DNA from: Candidatus Kuenenbacteria bacterium CG10_big_fil_rev_8_21_14_0_10_36_11
Lineage (GTDB): Bacteria > Patescibacteriota > Patescibacteriia > UBA2196
Assembly (NCBI GenBank): GCA_002778535.1
Contig: PFBP01000013.1
Coordinates: 1 to 12,917, forward strand
Reading direction: 5' to 3'
Length of the DNA: 12,917 nucleotides
Part shown: positions 6,095 through 12,257 of the stretch, in pieces
How the letters are laid out: the number at the start of each line of letters is the position of its first letter
Position numbering within the stretch: position 1 is the stretch's first letter
Notes under the pieces: generated by a model
What the model saw: the letters and a program-made list of their open reading frames with translations, nothing else
Database searches by the model: none
Told to the model about the DNA's origin: nothing
Made by a program: the position numbers and the translations under genes

Positions 6095-6143
6095 TTATTT
6101 TAGCTGAAAATTAAACTTAATAAAGATTGTTTAGCTAAAATAA
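6095..6143 (+). repeat. 11-bp inverted repeat in the leader of the 3D-domain gene
   Basis: TTATTTTAGCT (6095-6105) pairs with AGCTAAAATAA (6133-6143). With a G-T wobble and two more A-T pairs the stem reaches 14 bp, around an AT-rich loop of about 21 bases. No T-run follows directly. It is an RNA stem or operator candidate. Confidence 0.55.
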
Positions 6144-6226
6144 CCAATATTTTATTAGCCCAACCAATGCCTTCTGATTCTTAATGTTTTGCGCGTTGGA
6201 AGTTAATAAAATACAGGATATTTTGT

Positions 6227-6721
6227 ATGACTTTTTACAGACAATTAAATATCTTGAAAGATAAAATTTTTACTTTGGTTTTAATAGTTTTGGTGGCGGA
6301 ATTTTGTTTTCCGCACCAATTGTTAGCCAAAGAATTGGATGACTCAGTTAATTTGGGTCCGGTGCTGATTCAAATTGAAGATACACTTAATAATAACGAG
6401 ATCAATCAAACGCCTGCTTTTACTAAAAAGCCTAAAATGATACGCTATGTAGTTGTCACTGCTTACTCTTCAACTATAGACCAATGTGATGACACGCCTT
6501 TTATTACAGCCAATGGCAAAACAGTTTATGACGGTTTAGTCGCGGCTAACTTTTTACAATTCGGTTCTGAAGTCAGATTTCCCGAACATTTCGGCAATAA
6601 AATTTTTACCGTGAATGACAGGATGAATAAAAAATATTCTGACAGAATTGATGTCTGGATGCCTACGCGCGAACAAGCGATTCAATTTGGCACAAGATAT
6701 TTAAAAGTGGAAATATACTAA
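6227..6721 (+). CDS. exported 3D-domain (double-psi-barrel) cell-wall protein
   Basis: This 164-residue protein has an N-terminal signal or anchor helix (about residues 14-28, possible cleavage after LLAKE near 35-36), a linker, and a C-terminal 3D domain (about 70-164). The domain shows VVVTAYSST, TANGKTVYDGLVAAN, FGSEVRFPEHFGNKIFTVNDRMN and DRIDVWMP in order. Asp131 and Asp142 fit two of the three aspartates that name the family. 3D domains share the fold of RlpA and MltA and are found in murein lytic enzymes, so an extracytoplasmic role in peptidoglycan remodelling is likely. C87 is the only Cys after the signal region. The ribosome site is weak (AGGAT, 8 bases before ATG). It is transcribed divergently from the M48-SPFH operon and closed by its own terminator. 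Confidence 0.85.
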   Translation: MTFYRQLNILKDKIFTLVLIVLVAEFCFPHQLLAKELDDSVNLGPVLIQIEDTLNNNEINQTPAFTKKPKMIRYVVVTAYSSTIDQCDDTPFITANGKTVYDGLVAANFLQFGSEVRFPEHFGNKIFTVNDRMNKKYSDRIDVWMPTREQAIQFGTRYLKVEIY

Positions 6722-6745
6722 AAACCTCCCGAATGTATCTCATCA

Positions 6746-6790
6746 AACCGGCCAGAGAGAAATTTTTCCCTGGCCGGGGTTTTGTTTTTA
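6746..6790 (+). terminator. intrinsic terminator of the 3D-domain gene
   Basis: CCGGCCAG (6748-6755) pairs with CTGGCCGG (6770-6777) over a 14-base loop, followed by GGTTTTGTTTTT. It is strong on the plus strand. On the minus strand only three T follow, so it would be a weak end for the small minus-strand gene. Confidence 0.88.
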
Positions 6791-6804
6791 TTTTTCAAGC
6801 CATC

Positions 6805-6936
6805 TTACTGATTTGTATGAGGAATTGGCTTGATCGGACGGCCAGCTTCTGGCATTGGACGGCCTTCAGGTTTTTGGGCTTTGATAGTTTCCCGAATGGT
6901 ATTTATGATTTCCTTTACTTCAAGCTTGGTTTGCAT
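6805..6936 (-). CDS. 43-residue small protein of unknown function
   Basis: I do not recognise it. The frame starts MQTKLEVKEIINTIRETIKAQ, split here as residues 1-11 and 12-21, which makes a good amphipathic helix. It ends in a Pro-rich tail with a repeated GRP: EGRPMPEAGRPIKPIP (24-39). The composition looks protein-like. The overlapping plus-strand frame (6733-6978) is Phe/Leu/Trp-rich and runs through a terminator, so it is a shadow. A minus promoter (TTAACT, 16 bases, TATAAT at 6968-6963) would start transcription about 20 bases before the ATG. No Shine-Dalgarno is seen, which lowers confidence. It is divergent from the 51-codon gene at 7022. Confidence 0.55.
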   Translation of the reverse strand: MQTKLEVKEIINTIRETIKAQKPEGRPMPEAGRPIKPIPHTNQ

Positions 6937-6965
6937 TTGACAGAATTTTTTCTTTGTTTTATATT
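6937..6965 (+). promoter_or_regulatory. promoter of the 51-residue small protein gene
   Basis: TTGACA (6937-6942), a 17-base spacer and TATATT (6960-6965) give a near-consensus promoter with a start near 6972, about 50 bases before the TTG start codon. Its -35 touches the start codon of the minus-strand 43-codon gene. Confidence 0.8.
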
Positions 6966-6990
6966 ATATTTTGTGTGAAAAAAAAGTTAA
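6963..6990 (-). promoter_or_regulatory. overlapping divergent promoter of the 43-residue small protein gene
   Basis: On the minus strand there is TTAACT (6990-6985), a 16-base spacer and a perfect TATAAT (6968-6963). Its -10 overlaps the -10 of the plus promoter by three bases, so the two promoters should exclude each other. Confidence 0.5.
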
Positions 6991-7007
6991 AAAAATCACC
7001 CAAATTG

Positions 7008-7013
7008 AGGAGG
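7008..7013 (+). promoter_or_regulatory. Shine-Dalgarno AGGAGG deciding the TTG start at 7022
   Basis: AGGAGG within GAGGAGGAG lies eight bases before TTG 7022-7024, ideal spacing. The upstream TTG at 6971 has no ribosome site and would coincide with the transcription start. Confidence 0.75.
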
Positions 7014-7021
7014 AGTGTAGA

Positions 7022-7177
7022 TTGGTAAAAGTGACTTTTGTGCAACAAGCGGGAAAAGACAACGTGCGCGCTTTAGAGCAGCTTGGCTACAAAAACGCTG
7101 CAAAAGAAGTGCAAACACGCATAAAAGAAAACGGCGGGGAAAAAGTAACTTTACCAGTTGAAAAAAATAGGAGATAA
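7022..7177 (+). CDS. 51-residue charged small protein of unknown function
   Basis: I do not recognise it. The protein reads MVKVTFVQQAGKDNVRALEQ at its start (TTG read as Met), then LGYKNAAKEVQTRIKENGG and a short tail VTLPVEKNRR. It looks soluble and basic, with a likely helix around residues 12-36 and beta-prone ends; there is no membrane segment or signal peptide. The start is set by an AGGAGG eight bases upstream. A TTGACA-17-TATATT promoter and a terminator at 7186 make it a complete single-gene unit. The strong SD and promoter are unusual in this window and suggest high expression. The divergent neighbour is another tiny gene. Confidence 0.72.
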   Translation: MVKVTFVQQAGKDNVRALEQLGYKNAAKEVQTRIKENGGEKVTLPVEKNRR

Positions 7178-7185
7178 AACGCACA

Positions 7186-7217
7186 AAAAGCACCATACAT
7201 CTGTGCTTTTATTTTTT
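7186..7217. terminator. bidirectional terminator between the small gene and pilT
   Basis: AAAAGCAC (7186-7193) pairs with GTGCTTTT (7203-7210) and runs into ATTTTTTA on the plus strand. On the minus strand it ends in a run of five T (7189-7185), so it can also end the pilT transcript, whose stop is at 7241. It shares the core AAGCACCAT with the terminator at 3290. Confidence 0.87.
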
Positions 7218-7240
7218 ATTTCAAATCAAAAAACAATCTG

Positions 7241-8275
7241 CTATATCTTCCCGTCAATCATATAAGTATTAGCCACTTCACTGCTCACCAGATCTTGTTT
7301 AACCAAATTTTGCAATGCCTGATCCATAGAAATCATGCCTTCATCAAGAGAGGTCTGAATAATATTTTTAATCTGGGCGGTTTTGCGTTCGCAGATTAAA
7401 TTAGCCACGGCTGAATTGTTAATTAAAATTTCCCGAACCGCCATGCGGCCGCCGCCTTTTTTCAATAATAATTGCTGGGCGATAATCGCGCTTAAAACCA
7501 TTGATAATTGCAAGCGAATCTGATCCTGCTGATAAGGCGGGAAAACATCAATAATGCGATCCACTGCCTGTGAAGCATTATTAGTATGCAAAGTGGCTAA
7601 AACCAAATGCCCTGTTTCTGCCAAGGTCAAAGTGGCGGCGATTGTTTCCAAATCGCGCATTTCACCCACCATAATCACATTCGGGTCCTGGCGCACCACA
7701 TGCTTTAAGCCCTGCTCAAAAGAAAGCACATCAGTGCCTAATTGCCTTTGCATAATAATTGATTTTGTGGGCTGGAATAAAAATTCAATCGGGTCTTCCA
7801 GAGTAACAATAGTGGCTGATCTTTCCTGATTGATTAAATTTATCATCGCGGCCAAAGTGGTTGATTTGCCGCAGCCAGTGGGGCCGGTTAATAAAATCAA
7901 GCCCTGATTTTTGCGCGTTAATTCGCAAACAACCGCTGGCAGACCTAATTCTTCAGGAGTCGGGATTTGAGCCGGAATAATTCTTGCCACCAAGCCCAGA
8001 TTATTTTTTTCATAATGGCAATTGATTCTGAATCTTGTTTTATCAGAAATTTCTTCGGAAAAATCCAGTTCTCTTTCCTGCTCCAACCGTTCTTTTTGCT
8101 GGGCTGTTAATAAAGCAAAAATTAAATCTTCGGCCAATTGGCTGGTAATTTCCGGCGCGTTTTTTACCACTTTTAAATCGCCGATGATCCTAAAAATCGG
8201 CGGCTTGCCCACAATAATATGGACATCAGAAGCGCCTTTAATTACCGCATCCTGAAAAATTTCTTTGAGATTCAT
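7241..8275 (-). CDS. pilT: type IV pilus retraction ATPase PilT
   Basis: PilT is the cytoplasmic hexameric ATPase that pulls type IV pili back. The 344-residue length is normal. Motifs are an N-terminal PAS-like domain with ASDVHI (15-20), Walker A GPTGCGKST (131-139), the Asp box TLEDPIEF (158-165), Walker B VIMVGEMRDLET (200-211), the His box GHLVLATLHTN (222-232), and a C-terminal MDQALQNL segment (317-324). No pilB, pilC, pilin or pre-pilin peptidase gene of the type IV pilus is in the window, so its machinery must lie elsewhere. It is the last gene of a minus-strand series, 84 bases after the pilin/peptidase fusion gene, and has its own -10 box. The Shine-Dalgarno is weak, and the leader can form alternative hairpins. 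PilT rather than PilB is indicated by length and the GEMRD motif. Confidence 0.96.
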   Translation of the reverse strand: MNLKEIFQDAVIKGASDVHIIVGKPPIFRIIGDLKVVKNAPEITSQLAEDLIFALLTAQQKERLEQERELDFSEEISDKTRFRINCHYEKNNLGLVARIIPAQIPTPEELGLPAVVCELTRKNQGLILLTGPTGCGKSTTLAAMINLINQERSATIVTLEDPIEFLFQPTKSIIMQRQLGTDVLSFEQGLKHVVRQDPNVIMVGEMRDLETIAATLTLAETGHLVLATLHTNNASQAVDRIIDVFPPYQQDQIRLQLSMVLSAIIAQQLLLKKGGGRMAVREILINNSAVANLICERKTAQIKNIIQTSLDEGMISMDQALQNLVKQDLVSSEVANTYMIDGKI

Positions 8276-8280
8276 ATAAA

Positions 8281-8304
8281 TTATCTATCGCAGATAACCT
8301 GCGA
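8281..8304 (-). promoter_or_regulatory. overlapping alternative hairpins in the pilT leader
   Basis: On the minus strand TCGCAG (8304-8299) can pair with CTGCGA (8293-8288), or TTATCT (8297-8292) with AGATAA (8286-8281). Both stems are 6 bp with 5-base loops and cannot coexist. The second stem ends five bases before the ATG and would cover the ribosome-binding region. Confidence 0.4.
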
Positions 8305-8343
8305 AATTTTTATTTTATTTTATCTCATCAGCTTAATAATTTA

Positions 8344-8353
8344 ATTATAGCAC
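8344..8353 (-). promoter_or_regulatory. extended -10 promoter for pilT
   Basis: On the minus strand GTGCTATAAT contains a perfect TATAAT with the TGn extension, giving a start near 8337 and a leader of about 60 bases. No good -35 is present. A second TATAAT (8364-8359) overlaps the stop of the preceding gene but lacks the extension. Confidence 0.55.
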
Positions 8354-8359
8354 TTTTTA

Positions 8360-9343
8360 TTATAACCCGCCACAAGCATACACACTGACATGAAAATGGT
8401 CTTTCTCCCAATTATATTGTCCGCCACAAGTATTATGTACTAATTGTCTAAAAGCTTCTTCTTCGTCTTTGTTATAATTCTGTCTAGGATTGACATTGCT
8501 CCGACTCCTAAAATCTGCCGCGTAAGAACCATCAGTATATTTTAACGGTCCGCCATAATGGCAAGAATTTTTTGTGTGCCAGCAGCAATTAGTTGTAATA
8601 TTGTTATCTTGATCGCATTTTCGCGTATAGGAATCACGACAATAACTTAAACCATTGTCGTCGCTAATTGAAGTAATAATCAAATCTTTATTAACTAAAA
8701 GTGGATAATCATTTTTGTGCTTATTCATGCAAGTCAACAATTCGGTCAATTTATCAACTGTGCTGCCGGCTTTTTTTATTGAAGCATCATCGCATTGAGT
8801 TGATTTAACGTTATTTGCAAGTGGAATACCTCCGCAATTTCCACCACAAGAAATCCCAATATCATATCCGCAAGCGCCAGACGGCGTAACAACTGGCTCG
8901 CTTGGCTTTGAAGGCGTAAACACACTTTCTTCTTCTTTTTGACATTTAAATTCCTGCCATTTTTTGCCAAAAATTTGCGCCACATTCACGCCTGTTTGTC
9001 CTTGCCCCACAAAGTTGGCAATAATAAAATTAACTCCAACCCAAGCAGTGTAAGTTAAAACCAAACCAATAATTGAACCAATAATTATTTTTTGCGCCAT
9101 AGCAAGGCGGCTGGCATTGCCCTGGCTTATAATTAAAATTAAGCCGGCGATAATAAAAAATAGCAATGACAATGAGCCGGCGATTGTCAATAAAATTCCT
9201 GCTAGTTTAACGCCGAATTTTAAAGCATCGCAAAAATTGCAATTGCCCTGTTTATAACAATCTAAAACTATAGCTTCGGCTTTCGCAACTAAAGGCAATA
9301 CTGCGCTTAGAATTAAAAAAAAGATTAAAACTATTTTTTTCAT
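8360..9343 (-). CDS. pilin-type membrane hairpin fused to Cys-rich LAS/M15-like peptidase domain
   Basis: This 327-residue protein has a signal peptide (1-24), a Cys-containing segment (C29, C35, C38), and two long membrane helices (about 42-71 and 85-112) with a basic loop SRLAMAQK. That is the TrbC/VirB2-like layout also seen at 2869. After a Pro/Ser/Thr linker (140-155) comes an exported domain with 12 cysteines between residues 158 and 324. It carries CHYGG (261-265), GSYAADFR (272-279) and KDHFHVSV (314-321). His262, Asp277 and His316 or His318 fit the zinc ligands of LAS enzymes (M15 D-Ala-D-Ala peptidases, Hedgehog), with a short insert inside the usual HxxGxAxD. A cell-wall peptidase tied to a surface structure is inferred. 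Its ATG overlaps an upstream remnant frame (ATGA); no SD is seen. N-terminal half confident, peptidase assignment moderate. Confidence 0.82.
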   Translation of the reverse strand: MKKIVLIFFLILSAVLPLVAKAEAIVLDCYKQGNCNFCDALKFGVKLAGILLTIAGSLSLLFFIIAGLILIISQGNASRLAMAQKIIIGSIIGLVLTYTAWVGVNFIIANFVGQGQTGVNVAQIFGKKWQEFKCQKEEESVFTPSKPSEPVVTPSGACGYDIGISCGGNCGGIPLANNVKSTQCDDASIKKAGSTVDKLTELLTCMNKHKNDYPLLVNKDLIITSISDDNGLSYCRDSYTRKCDQDNNITTNCCWHTKNSCHYGGPLKYTDGSYAADFRSRSNVNPRQNYNKDEEEAFRQLVHNTCGGQYNWEKDHFHVSVYACGGL

Positions 9344-9554
9344 GAAATAAAATCTAAAATTTTGTTGATTTGTTTTTCCACGAATTTCTTGTTCAGTAAA
9401 TCTGAACTGTCAATAATCAAATAAGGCAGTTTTGTCTCTTTGATTTTTTCCAAATACAACTCTTGTTGTCGCCAGTAATCTTTTGGGCGATGCGGGCATA
9501 AAGTGGCGAGTTTTTTAAACGGTCAGGCAGGCGAAATGATTTTGAGCCATATTT
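9340..9554 (-). pseudogene. C-terminal remnant of a P-loop kinase-like gene
   Basis: A 60-codon open frame (9522-9340) has no ATG or GTG start but reads like the end of a small nucleotide or nucleoside kinase: LCPHRPKDYWRQQELYLEKI, then LPYLIIDSSD and a last helix ending in KILDFIS. Adding one A to the A-run near 9511-9516 would join it to the frame that follows the GH57 stop (YGSKSFRLPDRLK), giving about 70 continuous codons back to 9554. The P-loop half is absent, and the fragment abuts the GH57 stop. The best reading is a kinase gene that lost its 5' part and gained a frameshift. Its TGA overlaps the ATG of the pilin/peptidase gene (ATGA), so the tail may still couple translation. Kinase type unknown; the family call rests on overall look only. 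Confidence 0.5.
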
Positions 9555-10712
9555 TTATTGCCAATGGGTTGTCCAAATTAATTCTCTGATTTTAGTGAAT
9601 TTTTTTTCCGCTTTTATTTTTTCCGCTTTAGAAACTTTTTCCAATGACCGGATAGCGTTTAATAAATCCCGGGCGCCTTTTTCCACCATTTCTGGATGCC
9701 AGGCTATAGCTGAAAAAAGCTGAAAATCTTTTTTAGAAGCCCACCAAAAAGTGCAACTGGCCAGGCCGCGCTCCAGATGCAGCCGGGCCGCGTAATGATT
9801 AGAATCGTTTGGTCGGCCGTTAACTAAATCAAGAGCCAAATAAGTCAATTGCCATAAATATTTCTGAATTTTATTTTTTGGGTTCTGCCATAAAATATAC
9901 GGCTGTCCTTTTTTCAGTTCTGCTTGGGTTGATTCCCAGGAACATTTTTTGGGCGCGACTGTTTTTTCCGCGCTTAACTTTTGCCAGTATTCAGCAATGG
10001 TCATTGTCCGGATTGATTTACGCGCTAATAATCGTTCGTAAATTGGCAGCCAGTCCAAATAATGATGCCCGTAAAGTTCGCCGTCAGTGGCCGTGATTAA
10101 ATTCTGTTCTTCATTTTTTTCCTTCCCAATAATTTGCTGCTCAATTGTTTGCGGCACTAAAGAACGGGACATTGCCCGCTGGCGGAAAATCACTCCTAAA
10201 CCAATATTTTTTATTTTATATTTTAATTGTCCGTCAATCTTTGTGGATAAAGTGCCGTCAAAAGCAATCTGGTCCAGAATAATATATTGATAGCCATGTT
10301 TTTTTATAATCTGGGCCGTGCCATAATCATAAGCCATTTCCGGCAGATAAAAACCTTGCGGCTGGTAAGCATGGCCGAACAATTTTTGATTAATGTCGCG
10401 ATTAATGCAAATTTGGCGGTTGATTTCATCCTTAGGCATCAACGGCAAAATAGGATGAAAAGCAGCTGAATCAAAAAATTCTATTTGTCCGCGAGCCGCG
10501 GCCTTAGCAAAACGATTAAGCAATTTTTGTTGACCGATCTGCGCCAGCGCCTGCGCCAAACAAGCAGTAAAATTTATGGTTACATGTAGATCGCGCCGGC
10601 AATCTAAAAAATCAGCCCAGGGCTGGTAACATTCTGTGGTGATTTTTTGCACCTCTTGGACCGAACTGTTGGGCGGCTGATAAAAATGCAGGAAATTTAT
10701 CCAGTTAATCAT
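9555..10712 (-). CDS. glycoside hydrolase family 57 (alpha-amylase/glucanotransferase-like)
   Basis: GH57 enzymes act on alpha-glucans (amylase, 4-alpha-glucanotransferase, branching enzyme, pullulanase). The five conserved regions are traceable: FLHFYQPP (7-14) for the HQP region, GQIEFFDSAAFHPILPLMP (75-93), GFYLPEMAYD (120-129) with Glu125 as probable nucleophile, ATDGELYGHH (208-217) with Asp210 as probable acid/base, and a C-terminal FWWASKKDF block. At 385 residues it is short and has no signal peptide, so it is cytoplasmic. It follows glgA by 10 bases and GH15 is upstream, so it probably debranches, trims or branches the glycogen-like polymer made by GlgA. The exact activity cannot be told by eye. 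The Shine-Dalgarno is weak. Confidence 0.9.
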   Translation of the reverse strand: MINWINFLHFYQPPNSSVQEVQKITTECYQPWADFLDCRRDLHVTINFTACLAQALAQIGQQKLLNRFAKAAARGQIEFFDSAAFHPILPLMPKDEINRQICINRDINQKLFGHAYQPQGFYLPEMAYDYGTAQIIKKHGYQYIILDQIAFDGTLSTKIDGQLKYKIKNIGLGVIFRQRAMSRSLVPQTIEQQIIGKEKNEEQNLITATDGELYGHHYLDWLPIYERLLARKSIRTMTIAEYWQKLSAEKTVAPKKCSWESTQAELKKGQPYILWQNPKNKIQKYLWQLTYLALDLVNGRPNDSNHYAARLHLERGLASCTFWWASKKDFQLFSAIAWHPEMVEKGARDLLNAIRSLEKVSKAEKIKAEKKFTKIRELIWTTHWQ

Positions 10713-10722
10713 ATAAAATTCT

Positions 10723-12213
10723 TTAAATAGATTTTTCTTTGTCTAATTTCTTAATTTCTATAGCTTTTTTAAATAGTTCAACATATTTTCTGGCCGGATA
10801 TTCCCAGGAAAACGACTGACGCATAACTTTATTAACTAATTTGTCCCATTCGTTCTGTCTTTGATATGTTTCTATTGCTCGCGTAATAGCGATAAGCATA
10901 GCTATGGAATCATATGGATGAAAAACAAAACCATTGCCCGTCTGGTTTTTGGGGTTGTAGTCATATACTGTGTCAATTAAACCGCCGACATGCCTGACAA
11001 CAGGAATGGCGCCGTAACGCATGGCAATCATCTGAATGACGCCGCATGGTTCAAAGCGGGAAGGTATTAAAAGAATATCTGAACCAGCATAAATTTTAGT
11101 CGTATCTTTACTGCTTACAAATTCTAAATTGGCATAAATTTTATCTGGATTTTTTTTCATCAATTCTTTCAGTTTATCCATATATATATTTTCCCCACTG
11201 CCAATTACAACTATCTGCAGATTAAACCTTAGAACTATATCGGCTATTTCTTTAACCAAATCAAATCCTTTTTGTTCAGTAATTCTAGTAACCATTCCGA
11301 TCATAGGAATGTTTTTATTAATTGGCAAACCAATCATTTTTTGAAGAAACATTTTGTTTTTTTCCTTCACTTTAAAATTATGCCAATCATAGTTTCTATG
11401 GAGCCCTGGATCATTATGTGGATTATAGTCCTTATAATCAATACCATTAATTATGCCAAAAACCCTATCTTTCCTGTTTTTTAAAATCCGATGCAGGTCC
11501 TGACCAAAATCCTTTGTCATAATCTCTTCAGCATATGTTTCTGAAACAGTGTTAATTACATCAGCATTTAAAATTGCTCGTTTGGCAAAATTAATTGCTT
11601 CCCTTCTTTCTGCGTCGCTAAAATCCGGCAGGCCGTTGTGGCCGCTGTCGCGCAGTTCCGGCGCGATTTTCCACCAATTGTGACCGAACTGGAAAACCAA
11701 ATTATGAATCGTGTAAACAGTGGTCGCGGCAGATAATTCTAAATTTTTAAAATTCTTTTTTAAAAAATAAGGAATGAGTCCTGTCTGCCAATCATGGCAG
11801 TGAATGATGTCTGGCAAAAATTTTATTTCTTCCAAAAATTTCAAAACAGCCAAGTCAAAAAACCAAAAGCGAGCGTTTTCATCTGGCGATGTAGAATCAT
11901 AAAGATATTGTCTCGCGTTGAAATATTTTTCATTTTCAATCAGATAAATCGGCAGATCCTCAGCCAACTCACCCTGCCAGATATTAAAATTTTCCTGATT
12001 TTTTTTATCAATCTTTATTGTCAAATTTTCCATAATTTTTTTCAGTTTATGTTTTTCTGGCTCAATTTTACCACGATAAAAAGGAGTCACTACAATAATT
12101 TGATGGCCTTGACGTTTTAACGCTTTGGGCAAAGACCCGGCCACATCAGCCAAACCGCCGGATTTGGCATAAGGTTCAATTTCAGCAGAAATGGAGGCAA
12201 TTTTTAAATTCAT
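10723..12213 (-). CDS. glgA: glycogen/starch synthase, GT5 family
   Basis: GlgA extends alpha-1,4-glucan chains from ADP-glucose (or UDP-glucose). The 496-residue protein has the N-terminal KSGGLADVAGSLP (17-29), HCHDWQTGL (138-146), INGIDYKDYNP (255-265), the nucleotide-sugar TRITEQKGFDL (309-319) and the GT-B signature RFEPCGVIQMIAMRYG (386-401), with Glu388 starting the E-x7-E pair. These define a full-length GT5 enzyme of normal size, cytoplasmic and with no visible defect. It sits between a GH15-like gene (44 bases upstream) and GH57 (10 bases downstream) on the same strand. glgB and glgC are not in the window. No Shine-Dalgarno is evident before the ATG. Assignment is firm; donor specificity is unknown. 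Confidence 0.97.
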   Translation of the reverse strand: MNLKIASISAEIEPYAKSGGLADVAGSLPKALKRQGHQIIVVTPFYRGKIEPEKHKLKKIMENLTIKIDKKNQENFNIWQGELAEDLPIYLIENEKYFNARQYLYDSTSPDENARFWFFDLAVLKFLEEIKFLPDIIHCHDWQTGLIPYFLKKNFKNLELSAATTVYTIHNLVFQFGHNWWKIAPELRDSGHNGLPDFSDAERREAINFAKRAILNADVINTVSETYAEEIMTKDFGQDLHRILKNRKDRVFGIINGIDYKDYNPHNDPGLHRNYDWHNFKVKEKNKMFLQKMIGLPINKNIPMIGMVTRITEQKGFDLVKEIADIVLRFNLQIVVIGSGENIYMDKLKELMKKNPDKIYANLEFVSSKDTTKIYAGSDILLIPSRFEPCGVIQMIAMRYGAIPVVRHVGGLIDTVYDYNPKNQTGNGFVFHPYDSIAMLIAITRAIETYQRQNEWDKLVNKVMRQSFSWEYPARKYVELFKKAIEIKKLDKEKSI

Positions 12214-12257
12214 AAAATGTTATCTTTTAATGTTTCTATGGAATTCCTTTCCCAATA

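Larger units (their letters stand above)
5836..6226. other. divergent intergenic control region
   Basis: About 390 bases without a convincing gene separate the minus-strand M48 operon from the plus-strand 3D-domain gene. They hold the minus promoter (5897-5924), the plus promoter (6003-6031), a hairpin followed by six T (6058-6080) and an inverted repeat (6095-6143). From 5925 to 6002 I see nothing except a one-mismatch DnaA-box-like ATATCCACA (5985-5993), which alone is not meaningful. Confidence 0.7.

Noticed and set aside
6038..6226. Known riboswitch (for example the c-di-AMP type often upstream of 3D or RlpA-like genes) in the leader
   Set aside because: The leader is AT-rich and lacks the GC-rich conserved cores of that class; only simple hairpins are visible.
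6184..6264. 26-codon leader frame overlapping the start of the 3D gene
   Set aside because: No SD, no run of regulatory codons, and it ends inside the gene; likely chance.
6733..6978. 81-codon plus-strand frame after the 3D-domain gene
   Set aside because: It runs through the intrinsic terminator at 6746-6790, is rich in Phe/Leu/Trp as expected opposite a Lys/Glu coding strand, and has no ribosome site.
6971..7021. TTG 6971 as start of the small plus gene
   Set aside because: It coincides with the predicted transcription start and lacks an SD; TTG 7022 has AGGAGG at ideal spacing.
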